The notes under the pieces: generated by a model | Told to the model about the DNA's origin: nothing | Databases searched by the model: none | Seen by the model: the letters and a program-made list of their open reading frames with translations, nothing else | Shown: positions 1 to 12,240 of the stretch, in pieces | Numbering within the stretch: position 1 is the first letter of the stretch | Layout: each line of letters begins with the position of its first letter | Made by a program: the position numbers and the translations under genes | Assembly: GCA_965233705.1 (NCBI GenBank) | Contig: CBDDTF010000002.1 | Location: 1-64,000, forward strand | Source: Algihabitans sp965233705 | GTDB lineage: Bacteria > Pseudomonadota > Alphaproteobacteria > Kiloniellales > DSM-21159 | Reading direction: 5' to 3' | DNA length: 64,000 nt

Positions 1-11
1 GCCACCAGGTC
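1..11 (-). rRNA. rrf: 5S rRNA, first bases only (cut by window edge)
   Basis: On the minus strand the last bases of the window read GACCTGGTGGC, which matches the usual 5' end of alphaproteobacterial 5S rRNA. They lie about 155 bp beyond the 3' end of 23S, where 5S is expected. Only about 11 bases are present, so this rests on position and a short match. Confidence 0.45.
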
Positions 12-165
12 GGCGAAACCCGCCTGGGCCCGGGCGCGCCGGCTGCGGGCGGTGGGCCCGGGTCCGGTGCGCGGTGTTTGGGGGTCGACGCGTGGTGTTG
101 CGGCTGGCGCGGGTCGATGGCCCGGCTGGTCCGGGCGGATCGATCTGGGCAGAGCTGGAGAGGGA

Positions 166-2906
<2,741 letters not shown>

Positions 2907-3153
2907 AACTCTCCAGCTCCACCCCGATCGACCCGCCGCAGCGCGGCCGCCCGGCGCCGGGACGACCCGCCGCCAGACCCGCTTGCACACGGGCATCCTC
3001 GAGGTGTTGCCAGCAGGCGCATCCCGAAAGACCGGAGAATACCGCACGGCAGACCCCGGCCCCCGCACGGCTGACCGCACGGCACACGACCGGTCCCGCC
3101 GCCCGGACCCTCCCTAGAAAGGGATACGCCCACGCGTCGTTCTCGAACACTCC

Positions 3154-3164
3154 ACAATGTCAAA
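3154..3164 (-). promoter_or_regulatory. boxA-like antitermination element before 23S
   Basis: On the minus strand the spacer reads TTTGACATTGT about 250 bp before 23S. The same 11 bases occur in the 16S leader at 5624-5635. A boxA before each large rRNA is the known arrangement for Nus-factor antitermination and for 16S/23S processing stems. The assignment comes from sequence repetition and position. Confidence 0.55.
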
Positions 3165-3338
3165 CAGCCCGGGTCCGCCCAGCGGGGCAGCACCCAAACC
3201 CTTGGTCCGCGAGAGCGGCCCGCGCGCCGCGCCGGCCCCCAAGGGGGCCGCGCCAGGGGCGCGCGCAATAAACCGTCTGTTCCGTTTCGTCGCCCCGGCC
3301 AACCGGACCCCGGTCACCCCGGGATCGGGCCGCAAGCC

Positions 3339-3414
3339 TGGTGGAGCCGGCCGGGATCGAACCGGCGACCTGAAGCTTGCAAAGCTACCGCTCTCCCAAC
3401 TGAGCTACGGCCCC
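3339..3414 (-). tRNA. alaT: tRNA-Ala (anticodon TGC)
   Basis: The minus strand folds as a 76-nt tRNA with GGGGCCG acceptor, anticodon loop TTTGCAA (anticodon TGC), T-loop GGTTCGATCCC and an encoded CCA end. It sits in the 16S-23S spacer after tRNA-Ile, the standard order in bacterial rRNA operons. Confidence 0.97.
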
Positions 3415-3544
3415 GATCAGGTCGAACCCGACGCCCCACCCCGGGCCCCCGATGCGGCCGCCCTTCGGCGGGCCGCCTGGCGGACCCCAATGCGGCGCCG
3501 GCCATCCTGGGCCGGGAACCGTGGGCCGCAATGGTGGGCCGCAA

Positions 3545-3621
3545 TGGTGGGCCTGGGAAGACTTGAACTTCCGACCTCACGCTTATCAAGCGCGCGCTCT
3601 AACCAACTGAGCTACAGGCCC
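3545..3621 (-). tRNA. ileT: tRNA-Ile (anticodon GAT)
   Basis: The minus strand folds as a 77-nt tRNA with GGGCCTG acceptor, anticodon GAT in the loop, T-loop GTTCAAGTC and an encoded CCA end. It lies between 16S and tRNA-Ala. Just beyond its 3' end a 15-bp unit (GGGCCGCAATGGTGG-like) is tandemly repeated, so the end of the gene abuts a short duplication. Confidence 0.97.
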
Positions 3622-3833
3622 AGGGACGGCATGCAGGACCCGCCCCCAACGCCGCCCCGCAGACCGCTCTTGGGCGGCGCTGCGCACAGGGGCGCGGGAG
3701 GTCGGTCGACGAACCGGAAGGGATGCGGAGGCAGCGGCGCGCTTCGACGCGTTTCGGCCAGGCGGCCCGGCGCCTGCTGCGGCGCGGCCGTCTTGCCGGA
3801 AGTCCTTCAGGGCCGCGAACGGCGCCCGAAGGC

Positions 3834-5332
<1,499 letters not shown>

Positions 5333-5623
5333 ACCTCGCCAAACCAACGCCACCCCCACCCCAAAACTGGGACGGAGACCAACGCCGGCCGGCTCATCCA
5401 AGGGATCCGACAGGGTATTGCACGTCTGACTTCCCCGGCTCCCCAAAGGGACAGCCGGAAAAGCCACGTCGAGCTTTCGCTGCATCCAGGATGCACGCCC
5501 AACAAACGACATGCCCTACCCTCCCGGCCCCAGACCTGCCCCGCGACAAACGCGCGAAACCACCCAGAACCGAAACGGCAAAGACACGCCACTGCCCGCG
5601 CATCCCTTCCGCTCTCGCTAACC

Positions 5624-5635
5624 AACAATGTCAAA
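5624..5635 (-). promoter_or_regulatory. boxA-like antitermination element in the rRNA leader
   Basis: The minus strand reads TTTGACATTGTT between the promoter and 16S. The element matches the one before 23S at 3154-3164 base for base over 11 positions. This fits the antitermination boxA of rRNA leaders. Confidence 0.55.
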
Positions 5636-5725
5636 AAGCCGCGACCCCGTCGCACCCCGGTTCGGGGCCTCGAGGCCGCCTGCAGCGCGGCGTTGGGTGT
5701 GCCCTCCGGCGCGCTGAGGAGCCGT

Positions 5726-5754
5726 GATATAGGCGGGTGGCTCCGAGCTGTCAA
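5726..5754 (-). promoter_or_regulatory. rRNA operon promoter, TTGACA-N17-TATATC
   Basis: On the minus strand a perfect -35 TTGACA (5749-5754) is followed by a 17-bp spacer and -10 TATATC (5726-5731). Transcription would begin near 5719, giving a leader of about 390 nt before 16S. An A/T-rich tract (AAAAAAAG) sits about 15 bp upstream of the -35, which could act as an UP element. No better match to a sigma-70 promoter was noticed in this stretch. Confidence 0.75.
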
Positions 5755-6093
5755 ACCCTTTGTTGCATCTTTTTTTCACCCGCACCGCCGCGCCGGCGGC
5801 GCCTCGGGGATTATGTGTAACGCATTGACGGCAAAGGCAAAAGCGGATCGGCCCCGCGGTCAAAACGGAAGACGCGCGCACGCACGCGTACCTTAGTGGG
5901 GGCACAAGGAGTACGCCCCCGCGCGTACCCCGCGTGCGGCCCGCGTGCCCCCCTGCGGCGCCCTCTCAGATCCCCAACAGCACGCCCCAGCGCCACGCCC
6001 CCAGCAGCACGCCCGGCGCCGGCAGAGCCGCAGCGCCCCCGGTCCCGTTCGGTGCCCCGTCCGGTGGCCCGCCCCGCGGCGCGGCGGGCCCGC

Positions 6094-6171
6094 GTGCCAG
6101 ATCCGCGTGCCAGACCCGGGTGCCAGATCCGCGTGCCAGACCCGGGTGCCAGATCCGGGTGCCAGACCAGG
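6094..6171. repeat. 13-bp tandem repeat, six copies
   Basis: The unit GTGCCAGAYCCGS starts at 6094, 6107, 6120, 6133, 6146 and 6159. Units alternate between GTGCCAGATCCG and GTGCCAGACCCG forms, so the array is also a 26-bp dimer repeated three times, which points to growth by duplication of a dimer. It lies about 340 bp upstream of the rRNA promoter and has no coding sense. Confidence 0.85.
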
Positions 6172-6295
6172 GCGTTGCGCCCGGCGTCGGCGGGGCAGTC
6201 CGGGCCGCCCCGCCCGCCTCCACCGGCCGGAGCCTGGAGCCTCCAGCCCCCGGCTGGCGCGGCTTCGGGCGGCCGCGGGCGCTTAACCCTAATCG

Positions 6296-6324
6296 TTGAC
6301 AGGCAGAAGCCGCTTGCGCATCTT
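6296..6324 (+). promoter_or_regulatory. Possible promoter, TTGACA-N17-CATCTT
   Basis: A perfect -35 TTGACA (6296-6301) is followed 17 bp later by CATCTT, a poor -10. It points toward the M23 gene 435 bp downstream. The -35 is good but the -10 is weak, so this is only a candidate. Confidence 0.3.
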
Positions 6325-6759
6325 CGCAGACCAAGTGCGCGGCCCGAGTCGCGTGCACGCTCAGGGGGTGTCGCGCCCCCGTCCCGCCAGCGGCGGGGCG
6401 GTTCGCACGGCAGGGGCGTGGACGGGAGTCGCCGCGCCGCACGTGGGGGCCACCCGAGAGGTGGGGGCAACCCACAGGTGGAGCCGGTCCGCAGGTGGGG
6501 GCCAGCCCAGGGGCCGCGCAAGGGGAGCCATCCGAGCCCCCGCACGCAGGGCACCCGGGGCAGGTTTGCCGGGGCAGGGTTACCAGGAAGGTCCGCCAGA
6601 CAGGTTCGCCGCGGGGCTTTGCCGAGTCGCGCCGGAGGGCCGGAACCAGGAGAGGGACGCGGCGTCCGCGGTGCCGACCAGGGCGGGACGCGTCCGCCGA
6701 AGCCGGAGTCCCGAGGTTAACGCGATCGCAAGGGTCGCGTTCTAAGGGGGAGGAGTGAC

Positions 6760-8238
6760 ATGACGGCCGCAGGGGCCGCCGGAGGGATCTTGAGCCATCC
6801 TCGTTCTCGTCGCCGCGCGGCCCTCGCCGCCGCGGCTGCGCTTCTCGTCGCGGGCACCTTGACCGCGCTGCCGTTCACCTCGCCCAGCTCCTCGGTGGTG
6901 CCGCCGCCGGCCCGCGATCTCGAGGCCGAGATGCCGGCCACGCCGCAGGTCATGCTGGTCAGCGCCTACCACCTGCGCATGCGCGGCCGAAAGGGCGGCA
7001 CGATCAGCCCGACCGCCGAGCCGGCCGAGCCGCAGACCACCGCGACCACCCTCACGGTCGAGCGCGGCGATACCCTGATGGGCCTGCTGGTCGACGCCGG
7101 GGCCGCGCGCGGTCAGGCCTATGAGGCGATCGAGGCGCTGTCGGAGGTCTTCAGCCCGCGCAAGCTGCGCGTCGGCCAGGAGATCGCGGTAACCTTCGGG
7201 CCCGCCGCGCCACCGCAGGCGAGCGGCGAGGCGGAGCTGATCGCCGCCGCGGCCTCGGGCCGGATGCAGGAGGAAGACCTGCGCGGCGGCCAGGCGGCGC
7301 CGTCGCTGCTGTCGATCCGCCTGCGCCCCTCGGTCGAGCAGGACGTCGAGGTGGTGCGCGACGCGGCCGCGGCGGCCTATGTCGCCCGCGTCATCGAGCG
7401 GCAGCTCGACCTGGAGCCGCGCTACGCCGAGGGCGAGATCGACTCCTCGCTGTTCGCCGCGGCCGAGGCGGCCGGCGTGCCCCACGAGGTGCTGGTCGAT
7501 GCCGTGCGCACCTTCAGCTTCGACGTCGACTTCCAGCGCGACATCCAGAAGGGCGACTCCTTCCGCCTGTTCTACGACGGCTACCGCGACGACAGCGGCG
7601 CCTTCGTCAAGTCGGGCGACGTCCTCTTCGCCGAGCTGGTCCTCTCGGGCAAGCCGCTGCGCCTCTACCGTTACACGCCCGAGAGCGGCGTGACCGACTA
7701 TTTCAACGAAGACGGCCAGTCGGTCCGCAAGACCCTGCTGCGCACCCCGGTCGACGGCGCGCGCCTGTCCTCCGGCTTCGGCCCCCGCCGGCACCCGGTG
7801 CTGGGCTACAACAAGGTGCACAAGGGCCTGGACTTCGCGGCGCCGACCGGCACGCCGATCTATGCCGCCGGCGACGGCGTGGTCGAGAAGGCCGGCCGCT
7901 GGAGCAGCTACGGCATCTACGCCCGCATCCGCCACAACGGCACCTACAAGACGGCCTACGCCCACATGTCGAAGCTGGGCAAGGGCATCACCGCCGGCGC
8001 CCGGGTCAAGCAGGGCCAGATCATCGGCTACGTCGGCGCCACCGGACGGGTGACCGGGCCGCATCTGCATTACGAGGTGCTGGTCGACGGCAAGCAGGTC
8101 AACCCGCGCAACATCGAGCTGCCGAGCGGCGAGATCCTGGCCGGGGCCGACCTGGAGGCCTTCCAGTCCGAGCGGGCACGCATCGAGCGGAGCATCGCCG
8201 AGCTGGGCGGCGCGCCGCAGGTGGCCAGCGGCGACTGA
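6760..8238 (+). CDS. M23 family murein endopeptidase, membrane-anchored
   Basis: Predicted peptidoglycan DD-endopeptidase of the MepM/LytM type (492 aa), acting on the periplasmic wall. Residues about 18-40 form a signal anchor after a RSRRR stretch. A LysM-like/OapA-like region (LTVERGDTLMGLL) lies at about 95-145. The C-terminal M23 domain (about 338-455) has the metal motif HKGLDFA (His353, Asp357), AYAHM (His about 401) and GPHLHYEV (His about 434-436), so all zinc ligands are present and it should be active. The start is supported by AGGGGGAGGAG just upstream. It stands alone, with a strong terminator right after it at 8270-8300. Confidence 0.9.
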   Translation: MTAAGAAGGILSHPRSRRRAALAAAAALLVAGTLTALPFTSPSSSVVPPPARDLEAEMPATPQVMLVSAYHLRMRGRKGGTISPTAEPAEPQTTATTLTVERGDTLMGLLVDAGAARGQAYEAIEALSEVFSPRKLRVGQEIAVTFGPAAPPQASGEAELIAAAASGRMQEEDLRGGQAAPSLLSIRLRPSVEQDVEVVRDAAAAAYVARVIERQLDLEPRYAEGEIDSSLFAAAEAAGVPHEVLVDAVRTFSFDVDFQRDIQKGDSFRLFYDGYRDDSGAFVKSGDVLFAELVLSGKPLRLYRYTPESGVTDYFNEDGQSVRKTLLRTPVDGARLSSGFGPRRHPVLGYNKVHKGLDFAAPTGTPIYAAGDGVVEKAGRWSSYGIYARIRHNGTYKTAYAHMSKLGKGITAGARVKQGQIIGYVGATGRVTGPHLHYEVLVDGKQVNPRNIELPSGEILAGADLEAFQSERARIERSIAELGGAPQVASGD

Positions 8239-8269
8239 ACCGGCGGCCCCGCGCCCGAGACCGACGACA

Positions 8270-8300
8270 GCGGGCCCCGAGGCACCTCCTCGGGGCCCGC
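8270..8300 (+). terminator. Strong hairpin after the M23 gene
   Basis: A perfect 13-bp stem, GCGGGCCCCGAGG (8270-8282) and its complement (8288-8300), encloses a 5-nt loop. It is followed by TTCGCGTT rather than a clean T run. It lies 32 bp after the M23 stop codon. Confidence 0.65.
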
Positions 8301-8354
8301 TTCGCGTTGCCCCGGCCGCCGCCGGAACGCTCGACAGCGCCGGGGCGTCTCGGC

Positions 8355-8491
8355 TAGAGCAGAGGCCGACCGGAAGGACTCGCGTCGCGATCCCTGCAGG
8401 TCGGCTGCCTCTGCTCTAACACATTGAACTGAGAGCGATGTCTCGCGACCGGTGGAACCGCTGCGCGGGTCCAGACGGTCGCAAATCGCGC
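8355..8491. repeat. TAG-capped palindrome pair (locus 1)
   Basis: Two adjacent palindromes of the dispersed family. The first (8355-8418) has arms TAGAGCAGAGGC...CCTCTGCTCTA. The linker AACACATTGAACT follows. The second (8431-8491) has arms GCGATGTCTCGCGACCGG and CGGTCGCAAATCGC, a diverged GATTTGCGACCG-type core. The pair ends 46 bp before the start of the MFS gene, so it would lie in or beside that gene's leader. Confidence 0.75.
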
Positions 8492-8537
8492 GAGACGAGC
8501 GCTCGCAAGCGCCCCTTCCGGCCCAGGAGTTCCGGCC

Positions 8538-9947
8538 ATGCGCGACGCCCTGCTCTCCGTCACGGCGCTGATCCTGAGCCTGACGATCCTGCTCGCGGGC
8601 AATTCCCTGCAGTTCGTGATCCTGGGCCTGCGCGCCGAGGCGGAAGGGCTCTCGGTCAACGTGGTCGGCGCCATGACGGCCGCCTACTACGTCGGCTACG
8701 GCCTCGGCTCGCTGCGCGCGCCGGCGGTGGTCGACCGCATCGGCCACATCCGCACCTTCGCCGCCACCTCCTCGATCATCTCGGTGGTGGTCCTGGCACA
8801 CGGCCTCTACGTCGCCGACTGGTTCTGGGTCGGCCTGCGCTTCGTCACCGGCCTGTCCTTCGCCGGCCTGGCGACCTGCGCCGAGAGCTGGCTGAACGCC
8901 CGCGCCACCCAGGCGGTGCGCGGCCGGGTGTTGGCGGTCTCCAGCATCTGCGCCATCTTCGGCTATGCTGTGGGCCCGCTGTTCGGCGCGCTCGGCACGA
9001 CGGACAGCCTGAAGCTCTTCGTCGTCGCCTCGATCCTCATGTCGCTGGCGCTGGTGCCGGTCACCATGACCCGCTTCAGCGCCCCGGCCGTCTCCGGCGA
9101 CGGCAGCGGCATCGACCGCTACTCGATCATCCGGCTCTACCGCGAGACTCCGCTGGGGCTGATCGGCTGCGTGGCGACCGGCGTCGTACAGGGCGCCTTC
9201 CTCGGCCTCGGCGCGGTCTTCGCCCACCGCCTCGGCCTGGGCGAGACCGGCGCCGCGTTCTTCATGACGGCGGCGCTGGTGGCCGGCGCCCTGGCCCAGT
9301 ATCCGCTGGCGCTGCTCTCGGATCTGCTCGACCGCCGGCGGGTGGTGGCGCTCTCCGCCGCCGGGCTCGGCGTCGCCGCGCTCGCGCTCGGCGCCCTGCT
9401 CGGGGCCGAAGGCGCCCTGCCGCTGACCGCCGACACCGGCGCGGGCATCGCGGGCAGCGGCCTGGGCCCGCGCGGCCTGATCCTGGCCGGCCTGGCCGCC
9501 GCGGTCGCGGGGACCGGCGCCATGACCCTCTATCCCATCGTGATCGCCTACGTGAACGACCGCCTGCCCGAGAGCTCGATCGTGCCGGCGGCGGCGACCC
9601 TGATCCTCACCTTCTCGATCGGCTCGGCACTGGCCGGCCCGCTGGCCTCCCTGGCCATGGACCGGCTCGGCCCCGGCGGGCTCTACGGCTTCCTCGGCCT
9701 GGCGCTGCTGCTGCTCGGCGGCTTCGCCACCCTGCGCATCTTCCTGCGCGACGCGCCGGAGCCCAGCGCCGACGGCGTGATGGCGGTCTCCGGCCCCTTC
9801 GTGCCGCTCGACGAGACCCTCGACGAGGCCCAGCTCGCCTTCGACTTCGACGCGGCCGAGCCGGACGACGAAGCCGCGCCGGACGACGGGACGCCGGACG
9901 ACGGGACGCCGGACGACGGGGCCGGGCGCCGGCGGCGCGGCGCGTAG
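8538..9947 (+). CDS. MFS transporter, YcaD-like
   Basis: Twelve-helix major facilitator protein (469 aa) of the inner membrane, resembling the YcaD/sugar-transporter-like branch. The N-terminal half runs from LILSLTILLAGNSLQFVILG to the TM4-5 region with AESWLN, a sequence typical of YcaD-like proteins. The substrate cannot be read from sequence. The ATG at 8538 has an AGGAG about 10 bp upstream. The last 45 residues are acidic and hold a perfect 15-bp in-frame repeat (about 9886-9925) coding PDDGT three times, outside the membrane domain. The convergent LysR gene starts its 3' end only 15 bp away. Confidence 0.85.
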   Translation: MRDALLSVTALILSLTILLAGNSLQFVILGLRAEAEGLSVNVVGAMTAAYYVGYGLGSLRAPAVVDRIGHIRTFAATSSIISVVVLAHGLYVADWFWVGLRFVTGLSFAGLATCAESWLNARATQAVRGRVLAVSSICAIFGYAVGPLFGALGTTDSLKLFVVASILMSLALVPVTMTRFSAPAVSGDGSGIDRYSIIRLYRETPLGLIGCVATGVVQGAFLGLGAVFAHRLGLGETGAAFFMTAALVAGALAQYPLALLSDLLDRRRVVALSAAGLGVAALALGALLGAEGALPLTADTGAGIAGSGLGPRGLILAGLAAAVAGTGAMTLYPIVIAYVNDRLPESSIVPAAATLILTFSIGSALAGPLASLAMDRLGPGGLYGFLGLALLLLGGFATLRIFLRDAPEPSADGVMAVSGPFVPLDETLDEAQLAFDFDAAEPDDEAAPDDGTPDDGTPDDGAGRRRRGA

Positions 9948-9962
9948 CCGTCTGCCCGCCGC

Positions 9963-10859
9963 CTACCTCTGCCAGACCGGCGGGTCGCCGATGCGCGCCT
10001 TCAGGCAGTCGACGAAGGCGCCGACCCGCGGCGGCACGAAGTGGCGGTCCGGCAGCAGGATCGAGATCGGCGCCGCGCTCTCGCTGCGATAGTCGGGCAG
10101 CAGCCGGACCAGTCGGCCGGCCGCCAGGTCCTCGTGCACGTCCCAGACCGACTTCAGCGCCACGCCGGCGCCGCGCCGGCAGAGCTCGGTGACCGCGTCG
10201 CCGTCGCGGCAGCGCACCCGCGGAGTCAGCCTGACCTCGCAGGTCTCGTCGCCGCGCGAGAAGCGCCAGACGTCGTTGTCCTCCAGCACCAGGCAGTCGT
10301 GCGCCGCCAGATCCTCCGGCCGCCGCGGCCGGCCGCGGCGCGCCAGGTAGTCCGGGGCGGCGCAGACCACCCGCGCGCTGTCGGCCAGCTTGCGCACCAC
10401 GTAGCTGGAGTCCGGGCTGCGCCCGATTCGCACCGCCAGATCCAGGCCGTCGGCGACCAGGTCCTGGCGCCGGTCGGTCAGCGCCAGGGCCACCCCCGCC
10501 TGGGGGTAGAGCTGCAGGAAGTCGGCGAGGGCCGGCACCACGTAGAGCAGGCCGAACCGCGACGGCGCCGCCAGCCTGAGGGTGCCGGTGACCTGCGCGC
10601 CGCGGTCGCGGAACAGCGCCTCCAGCGCCTCCGCCCCCTCCAGGATGCCGCGCGTGCGCTCCAGCGCCGCGCGGCCCTCCTCGGTCAGCGCCAGGCCGCG
10701 GGTCGAGCGGTGGAACAGCCGCACGCCGAGGCGCTGCTCCAGATCGGACAGACGCTTGCTCACCCCGGCCGGCGCGATGTTCAGGTCACGCGCCGCCTGG
10801 GACAGGCTGCCGCTGCGGGCGATGCGCTCGAAGATGCGCAGCTCGTCGAAGAGATCCAT
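9963..10859 (-). CDS. LysR-family transcriptional regulator
   Basis: LysR-type regulator (298 aa). The N-terminal winged helix-turn-helix (about residues 3-62) has the family pattern FERIARSGSLSQAARDL...VSKRLSDLEQRLG. The C-terminal two-lobed effector domain covers about 90-290. It is divergent from the dioxygenase/exporter pair at 11039-13242 across 179 bp, the classical position for a LysR regulator of its neighbours. A 19-bp inverted repeat in the gap (10934-10952) could be its operator. The effector is not predictable; a substrate of the dioxygenase is a reasonable guess. Confidence 0.92.
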   Translation of the reverse strand: MDLFDELRIFERIARSGSLSQAARDLNIAPAGVSKRLSDLEQRLGVRLFHRSTRGLALTEEGRAALERTRGILEGAEALEALFRDRGAQVTGTLRLAAPSRFGLLYVVPALADFLQLYPQAGVALALTDRRQDLVADGLDLAVRIGRSPDSSYVVRKLADSARVVCAAPDYLARRGRPRRPEDLAAHDCLVLEDNDVWRFSRGDETCEVRLTPRVRCRDGDAVTELCRRGAGVALKSVWDVHEDLAAGRLVRLLPDYRSESAAPISILLPDRHFVPPRVGAFVDCLKARIGDPPVWQR

Positions 10860-10933
10860 GCCGCCGTCCCCACCGTCGCGGGGGCGTCATGCCACCCCAG
10901 CGAGGGAGTCTCCAAACCGCGCCTCTCGGATTC

Positions 10934-10952
10934 CGTGAAGACGCCTTTCACG
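10934..10952. promoter_or_regulatory. Candidate LysR operator, CGTGAA-N7-TTCACG
   Basis: A perfect 6-bp inverted repeat with a 7-bp centre sits in the divergent gap between the LysR gene and the dioxygenase gene. Its dyad form and position fit a LysR-type binding site, although the spacing is not the usual T-N11-A. Assignment is by inference. Confidence 0.4.
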
Positions 10953-11038
10953 CAAAGCCGCGTTCTGTTGCCCCCTGCCCGGCCCCACCCTGGAGGCGTC
11001 AGGAGGCCACGGGGCCTCGACGCCGAAGGAGACGGACC

Positions 11039-12229
11039 ATGCCGCAGACCACGCATGCCCACGCAGCGGCCCCCGCCGTGACGCTGCGGGACGACCACCT
11101 GGCCCTGACCTGGGCCGACGGGACCCGCAACCGCTTTCACTATGTCTGGTTGCGCGACAATTGCCGGCATCCGGACCGTTGGAACGCCGAGACGGGCGAG
11201 CGGCAGGCACTCAGCGAGACTATCCCAGCTCACCTCACCGCCATCAAGGCCACGGTGGACGACGCGGGCGGCATCCATCTGGAGTGGAGCGACGGCGCCG
11301 CGCCCAGCCGCTTCGACCTGGACTGGCTGTGGGACAACCGCTACGACCCGCCGCGCCCCTACAGCAGCGCGGCAAGGCTCGCCCCCTGGGGCGCCGACGA
11401 CGGCGCGGCGATCCCCAGCTTCGCGCACGACCGGCTGTTCGCCGCGCCGGGCGAGCTGGAGCGCCTGATCGCCGCCTACCGCCGGCGCGGCCTGGTGCGC
11501 GTCACCGGCGTGCCGCGCCGCAGCGGCGAGGTGGAACGCTTCGCCGAGCGGCTGGCCTACGTGCGCGAGATCGCCTTCGACCGGGTGGCCGACATCAAGG
11601 TGACGCCGGGGGCCTACACCCTGGGCTTCACCGCCGCGCCGCTGCCGCTGCACACCGACTGCTCGGGCTACGCCTGGCCACCGAACGTCATGCTGTTCCA
11701 CTGCCTGCGCAACGACGCCGTGGGCGGCGAGTCGCTCTATGCCGACGGCGCCCGCGCAGTCGAGGAGCTGCGCCGCCGCGACCCGGCCGCGCTGGAGGCG
11801 CTGTGCCGCATCCCGGTGCAACACTGCCTCTACTCGCAGGCGGCCGACACGCGCCACATTGCCCCGCGCATCCAGCTCGACGAGGCCGGCCAGCTCGCCA
11901 TCCTGCGCTATGCCAACTGGACGCCGCTGCCGCAGCGCCCGCACGCCTTCGAGGACGTGCCCGCCTTCTACCGCGCCCAGCGGCGGCTGGCCGAGATCCT
12001 CAACGCGCCGGACAGCACCATCGAGGTGCGCCCGGCCCCGGGCGACCTGCTGATGATCAACAACCAGCGCGTCCTGCACGGCCGCCGGGGCTTCGAGCCG
12101 AACAGCGGCGCCCGCCACTTCCAGCAGGTCTACATGGAGCTGGACGACCTGGTCAGCCTGCAGCGGGTGATCGCGCGCCGCGCCGCCGAGGCGGCGAGCG
12201 CCTCTCCCCTGGCGGCCACGGCGGATTGA
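11039..12229 (+). CDS. Gamma-butyrobetaine dioxygenase-like Fe(II)/2OG oxygenase
   Basis: TauD/TfdA-fold oxygenase (396 aa) of the gamma-butyrobetaine/trimethyllysine hydroxylase family. The N-terminal DUF971-type domain (about 20-105) keeps VWLRDNC. However, only Cys42 remains of the usual CxCxxC zinc cluster (the sequence continues RHPDRW), so zinc binding there is doubtful. The catalytic domain has the iron motif His205-Thr-Asp207 (PLHTDCSG), a distal His347 (RVLHGRRGF) and Arg359 for 2-oxoglutarate, so it should be active. The ATG at 11039 has AAGGAG 8 bp upstream; a longer frame from 10889 is Arg-rich and unlikely. It lies 11 bp before the EamA gene and divergent from a LysR regulator. 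The true substrate is open. Confidence 0.88.
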   Translation: MPQTTHAHAAAPAVTLRDDHLALTWADGTRNRFHYVWLRDNCRHPDRWNAETGERQALSETIPAHLTAIKATVDDAGGIHLEWSDGAAPSRFDLDWLWDNRYDPPRPYSSAARLAPWGADDGAAIPSFAHDRLFAAPGELERLIAAYRRRGLVRVTGVPRRSGEVERFAERLAYVREIAFDRVADIKVTPGAYTLGFTAAPLPLHTDCSGYAWPPNVMLFHCLRNDAVGGESLYADGARAVEELRRRDPAALEALCRIPVQHCLYSQAADTRHIAPRIQLDEAGQLAILRYANWTPLPQRPHAFEDVPAFYRAQRRLAEILNAPDSTIEVRPAPGDLLMINNQRVLHGRRGFEPNSGARHFQQVYMELDDLVSLQRVIARRAAEAASASPLAATAD

Positions 12230-12240
12230 GGAGACCAACC

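Larger units (their letters stand above)
5755..6759. other. Gene-free kilobase between rrn promoter and M23 gene
   Basis: No reading frame here has both a plausible start and protein-like composition; the predicted frames are Arg/Pro/Ala-rich shadows. The stretch holds the 13-bp tandem repeat at 6094-6171. It also holds loosely repeated AGGTGGGGGC-type elements at about 6435-6530, and a possible plus-strand promoter at 6296-6324. The last 200 bp lead into the M23 gene and would be its 5' untranslated region. Confidence 0.6.

Noticed and set aside
5800..5845. A second upstream rRNA promoter with CATAAT
   Set aside because: A -10-like CATAAT is present but no -35 lies at an acceptable distance.
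6094..6171. CRISPR array
   Set aside because: The 13-bp units are directly adjacent without spacers, and no cas gene is present.
8355..8418. Ordinary intrinsic terminator
   Set aside because: There is no T run, the M23 gene already has a terminator at 8270, and the ends match the dispersed palindrome family.
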